Source: Cervus elaphus
Lineage: Eukaryota; Chordata; Mammalia; Artiodactyla; Cervidae
Length of the DNA stretch: 64,000 nt
Direction: 5' to 3'
NCBI RefSeq assembly: GCF_910594005.1
Contig: NC_057843.1
Location: 33,329,001 to 33,393,000, forward strand
The notes under the pieces were generated by a model, which ran no database searches, was not told the DNA's origin, and saw only the letters and a list, made by a program, of their open reading frames with translations. Made by a program: the position numbers and the translations under genes. Each line of letters begins with the position of its first letter. Position 1 is the stretch's first letter. Positions 57,437 through 64,000 of this stretch are shown in pieces.

Positions 57437-57723
57437 CACACTTAGATCCTTTTAATTATTCAGAAGGTTGAAAGATTAAAACATGAATGAACGTCTCTAT
57501 GTCTGGGTGCATGAAAAAAGGATCCTGACCTGTTTAGTGTTTGATTAAACTGGTATCCATGTATGCTATAGGTAGAGTTAGGTGTGGATATATTGAGAAA
57601 TTTGGTTTCATATATCAAAACCAAAATGTAATTTTTAGACCCAGAAATTATATTCTAAAATTTTCACCCATAATCAGTATTGATATACAAGTACATGGTG
57701 ATGATTCACAATGATTTTTGTTG

Positions 57724-58791
57724 CAGTTCAAATCAGTTTATTTCAGTTCAGTCACTCAGTCATGTTCGACTCTTTGCGAACCCATTGACTGCAGCACGCC
57801 AGGCCTCCCTGTGCATCACCAACTCCCAGAGTTTACTCAAACTCATGTCCGTTGAGTAGGTGATGCCATTCAACTATCTCGTCCTCTGTTGTCCCCTTCT
57901 CCTCCCGCCTTCAATCTTTGCCAGCATCAGGGTCTTTTCCAATGAGTCAGTTCTTTACATCAGGTGGCCAAAGTATTGGAGTTTCAACTTCAACATCAGT
58001 CCTCCCAGTGAACATTCAGGACTGATCTCTTTTAGGATGGACTGGTTGGATCTCCTTGCAGTCCAAGGGACCCTCAAGAGTCTTCTCCAACACCATAGTT
58101 CAAAAGCAACAATTTGTCGGTTCTCAGCTTTCTTTATAGTCCAACTCTCACATCCATCCATGACTACTGGAAAAACCATAGCCTTGACTAGATGGACCTT
58201 TGTTGGCAAAGTAATGTCTCTGCTTTTTAATATGCTGTCTATGTTGATCAGAACTTTCTTCCAAGGAGCAGGTGTCTCTTAATTTCATGGCTGCAATCTC
58301 CATCTGCAGTGATTTTAGAGCCCCTAAAAATAAAGTCAGCCACTGTTTCCACTGTTTCCCATCTATTTGCCATGAAGTGTTGGGAGCAGATGCCATGATC
58401 TTAGTTTTCTGAATGTTGAGCTTTAAGTCAACTTTTTCACTCTCCTCTTTCATTTCCATCAAGAGGCTCTTTAGTTCCCCTTTGCTTTCTGCCATACGGG
58501 TGGTGTCATTGCCTATCTGAGGTTATTGATAGTTCTCCCAGCAATCTTAATTCCAGCTTGTGCTTGATCCAGCCCAGTATATCTCATGATGTACTCTGCA
58601 TATAAGTTAAATAAGCAGGGTGACAATATACAGCCTTGATGTACTCCTTTTCCTATCTGGAATCAGTTTCTTGTTCCATGTCTAGTTCTAACTGTTGTTT
58701 CCTGACCTGCATACAGGTTTCTCAAGGGGCAGGTCAGGTGGTCTGGTATTCCCATCTTAAAGTGATGGGAATACTTGTTGTGGTTCACACA
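57724..58791 (-). mobile_element. BovB LINE, 3' 1.07 kb
   Basis: Minus-strand copy from the BovB terminus to the ttgtggttcacaca block within RT (counterpart of gtgtggatcacaa). The YADD region reads through ggtggtgtcattgcctatctg, so the aspartate-box codons are altered. A frameshift in the [15 protein letters not shown] segment and a premature stop break the protein. Confidence 0.92.
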
Positions 58792-60439
58792 TCAGCTATC
58801 CATTATAGAATACTGGTTAAATCAATCCTGCTACTTCGCTGTAGTGAAATATAATGCAGCATTTAAAAAGATTGACAGAGATTAATTGCTTTCATTTCTG
58901 GCAAAATATTTTCATATTTTATAATAAAAAAGTAATTAATCAATTACATTAGAATTATGATCCTAACCAGAGATAATATTAGCTCCAGAGGAAAATGGGC
59001 AGCTGATTTCATTTAGATTGTAGGCATTATATCACAAATTAATGCTTTGAGTAGCTATTGATATTTGAAGCAATTTAATTCAATTGAAGAGGTAACATTT
59101 TGAGACTGAAAGTAAAAGCACAAAAAAATATACTCATGAAAAATTTTCATGCAATTAAATATTCTCTATTATAATTATTACTAATTTATGGAGAGAAATA
59201 ATACTTGAGAAATTATTAAGCTCTAGTTATTAGGGGATTAATTTATTTCCTACAGATTGGTTCATTTATTTGAAAACCCTTGTTCTGAGTGCTGACAGGA
59301 AAATCAGTAGAAAGGATTAAGCAGTCACAAATTGTGTTTTCTCATTGAAAATTTTAATTTCCATAAGTGGGTTTTGTTTTCTTGAGTTTTCTGTCTATTT
59401 CTGTTCATCAGAAGATAAACCAGCTATTGGTCCAGACTATCAAAGATGGAATGGAAGCATTTGTAATTATAAACTTTTTTTTTAAACTTTTAAACTTAAT
59501 TTTTTAAGAAAATATAGCCAACTTAGAGGGCTAATAGTGCAATGAGGAAAAGATTATCCCTTCTGAGTTATGTTATGAATTCAATGGAAATATACTATTT
59601 TCTAGATGAGAGAAAATGGAGGCTAAGCTGTCAGAATTTGATTATCAGTTCCTTGATTATATTAATAAGTTTAATGGGAGAAGTTATCAATGGTTATGGA
59701 GATGAATTACAGCAGTGCAAATGCAAGAAACCTCCACTGGAGCATGTGCTAAAAATTCAGGTACAATTGTTCTGTCTTCCTGGGGTTAGTCTCAGTTCTG
59801 AGACACCTGTTCTCAGCTATAAAAATAGCTATTATTACCTATAATCATCAGATCTATGAAACAACCTTCTAATGAATTACCTAATCATGTCTATGGTCTT
59901 CAGCATGCGAATGTTCCGTCCTGGCTAATTTGAGGTCTTTGTATCAGTTATAATGTGAAGTTTACCTTCTAGTCTTTCCTTGCAAACATCTTGACCTTGT
60001 AAGAAGCTTCATACATATATCTGTAGACAGATCTCTTCATTCAATTAGTTGTGTGTTTTTTTTTTAATATCTAAGGATGACAAATTCCAGAGATGGTAAC
60101 CTTTTTTTCATAATCACACAGCTAGTTTGTGGGATGGGTGCAATTACCACCTTGATACCATGACTCCAAAGAAGTCACTTCCTTTGTCACATCCATTCTA
60201 GTGTCCAAAGCACACAGTTTTAGATTTCTGACAGTTATTATGTCATAGATTAAAAAAAAAAGTCAATAGTGCTAAATATCCTGCAGTTAATAGATTCTCA
60301 ACAGTTATGCCTTGTTGATGATCATGATGACAGTAATTCTACCCAATCACATTAGTATGTGAATTATTATAATAATCAACCATAACATGTTAATAATAAT
60401 AAAATGTAAATATTAAAACAAAAAATCATAAAATGTTAG
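58792..60439. other. unique non-coding sequence
   Basis: AT-rich. The 100-codon frame at 59542-59844 has no recognisable domain. Confidence 0.5.
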
Positions 60440-60610
60440 TGATCAGGATTTATTGACATTTGCTGTGCATTCAGTATTCTGCAGTGTAATTATATGTGCT
60501 AATTATTTTAACTCCCTTAAAAATGTAATGAGGTAGATCCCAAATAAATCCTCAGTTTACTGAAGAAGAAACTAAACTGTTAGAAAGTTATTAGGTACTT
60601 TACAAGAAAT
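60440..60610 (-). repeat. MIR SINE, antisense
   Basis: Antisense MIR: tttgctgtgcattcagtatt, aatgaggtagatcccaaat, gaagaagaaactaaactgtt. Confidence 0.55.
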
Positions 60611-61891
60611 GAAGTAGACAAAAAGATGATTAAAATAACTGTGACTTGAAGAAACCTCTGGTGTCTATCTTCACTGCTCTAATATACAAAGTTCTATAAT
60701 GCAAATCAGAAATTAAATGACATATGATGAGTTAAACTGCATTTCTATAATAATATAATGCATTATTGTATCTGTTCAATATGGTAAGGCTCTCAAACTA
60801 TACTGATATTTACATAATGTTTCTTTTAGTTTTTATTGCTTTCTTTCTTCAAAAAGACATATCACATTCATGGAAAATGGGTCTCCATTGGATTTTATCT
60901 AGCTCTTTAAATTTGATTTATTGTGTTGTAGCAAAAACTAAATATCGTTGTCTGAAAATTATGGCAGTTAAGTGAAAAATAAAAAAAAAATTGAGTGCAC
61001 ATAAGCAGAATACACAAGTGCATTAAAAATTCTAGGCTATAAAAATTCTATTGAACTTAGCTAACATATTTCTTTATCATTATTGAAAACTGAATTCATG
61101 ATTTGGCAGTGAAAATGTCTGTACTATAATTGGAACCATCAGAACTCTAATTTGGCAAGTAGGCTTCCTGGTTGAGTGATGGATCCCTCAGAATCTATTG
61201 CTGTTGGAACCTATAATGTGTTCTTAAGTTTAACTTTTCTGGAGAGGTAACATTATTTATTTTAGGGCACAAGCAGTTACTTTCTCTGCCAGGATAAAAC
61301 TCTATTAAGAACTACCACTCAAAATGAATAAGAAAATAAACAAATAAAACTATTTGGTTTAGTGTTGATAAAATAAGTTTCACAAGATAGGTTTTCATTT
61401 TTTGCTGTTTTTAATGCTAGAACCCCTGAATTAAAGGGAAAAAAAGTGAGAATGCCATTTTATATGCTTTCATATATTTTATTACTTTGGGAATCATTTT
61501 TTCTGCTTAATGTTTTATATCATTGCATTCATTCATGCATTTATTCCTTCATTCTGCTTGCTTTGGAACTGCGCCATAGGAAATGGAAACTATAGCAGTA
61601 GAGCTTTTTAATATGAAGGTTGCCTTAGAAATGTTGTCTTTCCATGTCTGACATGTTTCAAAACCATTTGAGTAAAGTCCACATAACCAGAAGTAAATGT
61701 TCAAGCAACTGTTTACCATACCAATGTTTCTTTGTCCTTTTACCATCACTCTAATTTAACAGCTAAAGTCGAAAGTCTTGGTTTTACCCTCAGCATATAG
61801 GCAAGTATTAGGTATGTTTCTCTATATGAATTTAGTTTATTGATTATTGATTCATTTATTTATTTATACGTGAAGTATTTATTTATACTGT
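60611..61891. other. unique non-coding sequence
   Basis: Nothing recognised; a TTTA-rich tract (61850-61888) abuts the BovB that follows. Confidence 0.5.
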
Positions 61892-63108
61892 GAACGTCCA
61901 GATTGTCAAGCTGCATTTAGAAAAGGCAGAGGAACCAGAGATCAAATTGCAAACATCTTCTGGATCATCAAAAAAGCAAGGGAGTTCCAGAAAAACATCT
62001 ATTTCTGTTTTATTGACTATGCCAAAGCCTTTGACTGTGTGGATCACAACAAACTGTGAAAAGTTCTTCAACAGATGGGAATACCAGGCCACCTGACCTA
62101 CCTCTTGAGAAATCTGCTTGCAGGAAGCAACTTCTGTCAGGAAGCAACCGTTAAAACTGGACATGGAACAACAGACTGGTTCCAAATAGGAAAAGGGGTA
62201 CGTCAAGGCTGTATATTGTCACCCTGCTTATTTAACTTTTATGCAGAGTACATCATTCGAAATGCTGGGCTGGAAGAAGCACAAGCTGGAATCAAGATTG
62301 CCGGAAGAAATATCAATAACCTCAGATATGCAGATGACACCACCCTTATGGCAGAAAGTGAAGAGGAACTCAAGAGCCTCTTGATGAAAGTGAAAGAGGA
62401 GAGTGAAAAAGTTGGCTTAAAGCTCAACATTCAGAAAACTAAGATCATGGCATCTGGTCCTATCACTTCATGGTAAATAGATGGGGAAACAGTGGAAACA
62501 GTAAGAGACTTTTTTTTTTTTTTTGGCTCCAAAATCACTGCAGATGGTGACTGCAGCCATGAAATTAAGGACGCTTGCTCCTTGGAAGAAAAGTTATGAC
62601 CAACCTAGACAGCATATTAAAAAGCAGAGACACTACTTTGCCAATAGAGGTCCGTCTAGTCAAAGCTATGGTATTTCCAGTCATGTATGGATGTGAGAGT
62701 TGGACTATAAAGAACGCTGAGCGCTGAAGAATTGATGCTTTTGAACTGTGGTGTTGTAGAACACTCTTGAGAGTCCCTTGGACTGCAGGGAGATGCAACG
62801 AGTCCATCCTAAAGGAAATCAGTCCTGAATATTCATCGGAAGGACTGATGCTAAAGCTGAAACTCCAATACTTTGGCCACCCGCTGCGAAGAGCTGACTC
62901 ATTTGAAAAGACCCTGATGCTGGAAAGATTGAAGGTGGGAGGAGAAGGGGACGACAGAGAATAAAATGGTTGGATGGCATCACTGACTCAATGGACATGA
63001 GTTTGAGTAAACCGGGAGTTGGTGATGAACAGGGAGGCCTGGTGTGCTGCAGTCCATGACGTCGCAAAGAGTTGGACATGACTGAGCGACTGAACTGAAC
63101 TGAATTGA
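61892..63108 (+). mobile_element. BovB LINE, 3' 1.2 kb
   Basis: Plus-strand copy starting at cattgtcaag-like text upstream of tttagaaaaggcagaggaac and running to the BovB terminus. It has the RT core and C-terminal region, with a T-run expansion at 62509-62524. Confidence 0.93.
62075..62476 (+). pseudogene. BovB reverse transcriptase core, interrupted
   Basis: This 133-codon open stretch carries the RT motifs QGCILSPCLFNFYAEYI and [17 protein letters not shown] intact, including the two catalytic aspartates. It stops at TAA (62474-62476), where the other copies read on through a CAA glutamine after the TSW motif. Upstream, the frame is lost near 62054-62060: tgtgaaaag has TGA where TGG is expected. 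There is also a small insertion (gcaacttctgtcag) near 62128. The downstream part is broken by the T-run and by a short deletion near 62678. Confidence 0.8.
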
Positions 63109-64000
63109 CGTGAAGTAACATCTATGCCTACAAACTGGGTGTGCAGGGAGCATACAGAGAATCAAATGATACATCTTTTTGTAATTTATTTTTATTGACC
63201 TTACTCAAATATTTAGGGGAAATAATGTTCTAGGTAGTTCTGCAAGTTTAAAAATACCAACAAATGAAACCATTTTTCTCACGTAGACTCTCTTGAGCAA
63301 ATCCCTAGATATGGTGGGACTTCAAATTCGTTATGCTTCATTACTAGAAGTTTATCAGTCAACAAGTTTGGACAGCACTGGCCTCAGTGAATCGCATTAG
63401 ATTCATATTTAACGGGAGATGGCAAATACTGTAAGATTAAATAGTAGAAATAAAACAGGTAAATTCAGTGACTTTGGTGAAGCTGACGAGATCAACACTT
63501 TAAAAAGAAAGAAGCAATCTAAGACGTGTCAAACACCAAAATATTTAAATTCTTGCTCCCTCAGAAATGAAGCAGATGAAGACCTTCTTTGGAATTTGAC
63601 TGCTGAACTGTGAACTCTGCAGAAGCTGACCTGCTTATGTCCGACCTCACACGCCTGGCAGTAGGCCCCTACCTATGATAAAAGTATTAAATAAGTAATT
63701 TGGAGAATCTGGAAGTGATTTGGGGGCCAGACAAGAATGCATTTGGGGATGAAATGATTTAAATTTGTCTTCAAATGAAGTAAGTTGAGCATGTACATTT
63801 CCAGTCATCTGCTTAAAGCATGAACTCGTTTCTCCTCTGTGTGGTCCAAGGTTCGTGACAATCATCATTCACATGGTTGTGTATTTATGTTGCAGTGAGG
63901 ACCTGTCCTTAGTAATCACTGTGTATAAGGAGCCTTGGGCTGAGAAACTTCAGATTATTCTATTGGTGAATATTGACAGTTAGTTTGGGACCTGGGCAAG
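63109..64000. other. unique sequence with two short exon-like frames
   Basis: The acceptor-like ccatttttctcacgtag ends at 63286 and is followed by 37 open codons to TAG at 63398-63400. A second frame, 63419-63613 (64 codons), is rich in Lys, Glu, Asp and Asn. Neither resembles a protein I know, and they lie in different frames. They could be chance or a decayed processed copy. Confidence 0.25.

Noticed and set aside
59542..59844. 100-codon frame
   Set aside because: No recognisable motif; starts and ends in AT-rich DNA without gene context.

Overview
The window is non-coding, AT-rich mammalian nuclear DNA from a ruminant, almost certainly a bovid (cattle, sheep, goat, antelope or similar). 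The evidence is its repeat content: ten 5'-truncated BovB (RTE-clade) LINE fragments, about eighteen ruminant Bov-tA/BOV-A2 SINE pieces, three CHR SINEs shared more widely in Cetartiodactyla, and a small mariner palindrome of the bovine type. Older mammal-wide repeats (MIR, L2, MLT1 LTRs, MER5, a hAT-like element, L1 3' ends) lie underneath. No bacterial-type gene organisation, rRNA, tRNA gene or CRISPR array was seen, and no complete host protein-coding gene can be supported.

Layout. 0-5 kb: BovB 3' end with an open reverse-transcriptase frame cut by the window edge, an L1 tail with a nested SINE, a MIR split by a CHR SINE, a second BovB fragment, MIR, L2 and L1 tails. 5-10 kb: a hAT-like DNA transposon, older MIRs and a 48-bp tailless SINE-head insertion. 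10-15.5 kb: the longest BovB (about 1.6 kb), a run of five same-strand SINEs that reuse one target sequence, another BovB with only two visible nonsense changes in its RT part, and a BOV-A2 dimer. 15.5-20.5 kb: mostly unique sequence. 20.5-23.4 kb: nested L1, MLT1 and Bov-tA elements. 23.4-30.5 kb: scattered SINEs, the mariner MITE, an AT palindrome, a BovB and an L1 with an inverted 5' end. 30.5-50.4 kb: largely unique and poor in young repeats, with one BovA, one Bov-tA, MER5 and an L2. 50.4-55.2 kb: a solo-LTR-like sequence, microsatellites, a Bov-tA and a fresh BOV-A2. 56.4-63.1 kb: three minus-strand BovB pieces facing a plus-strand BovB about 3 kb away. 63.1-64 kb: unique.

The only coding potential is the decayed BovB reverse transcriptase (motifs QGCxLSP and YADD are readable in several copies) and a few short exon-like open stretches. 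The best of these, at 49466-49603, is a speculative candidate terminal exon. The elements do not form a pathway. What the window does show is a clear insertion history with target-site duplications, nesting, one serially reused target, one probable twin-priming inversion and one tailless retroposon. All repeat names are from memory of the families; no database search was possible.
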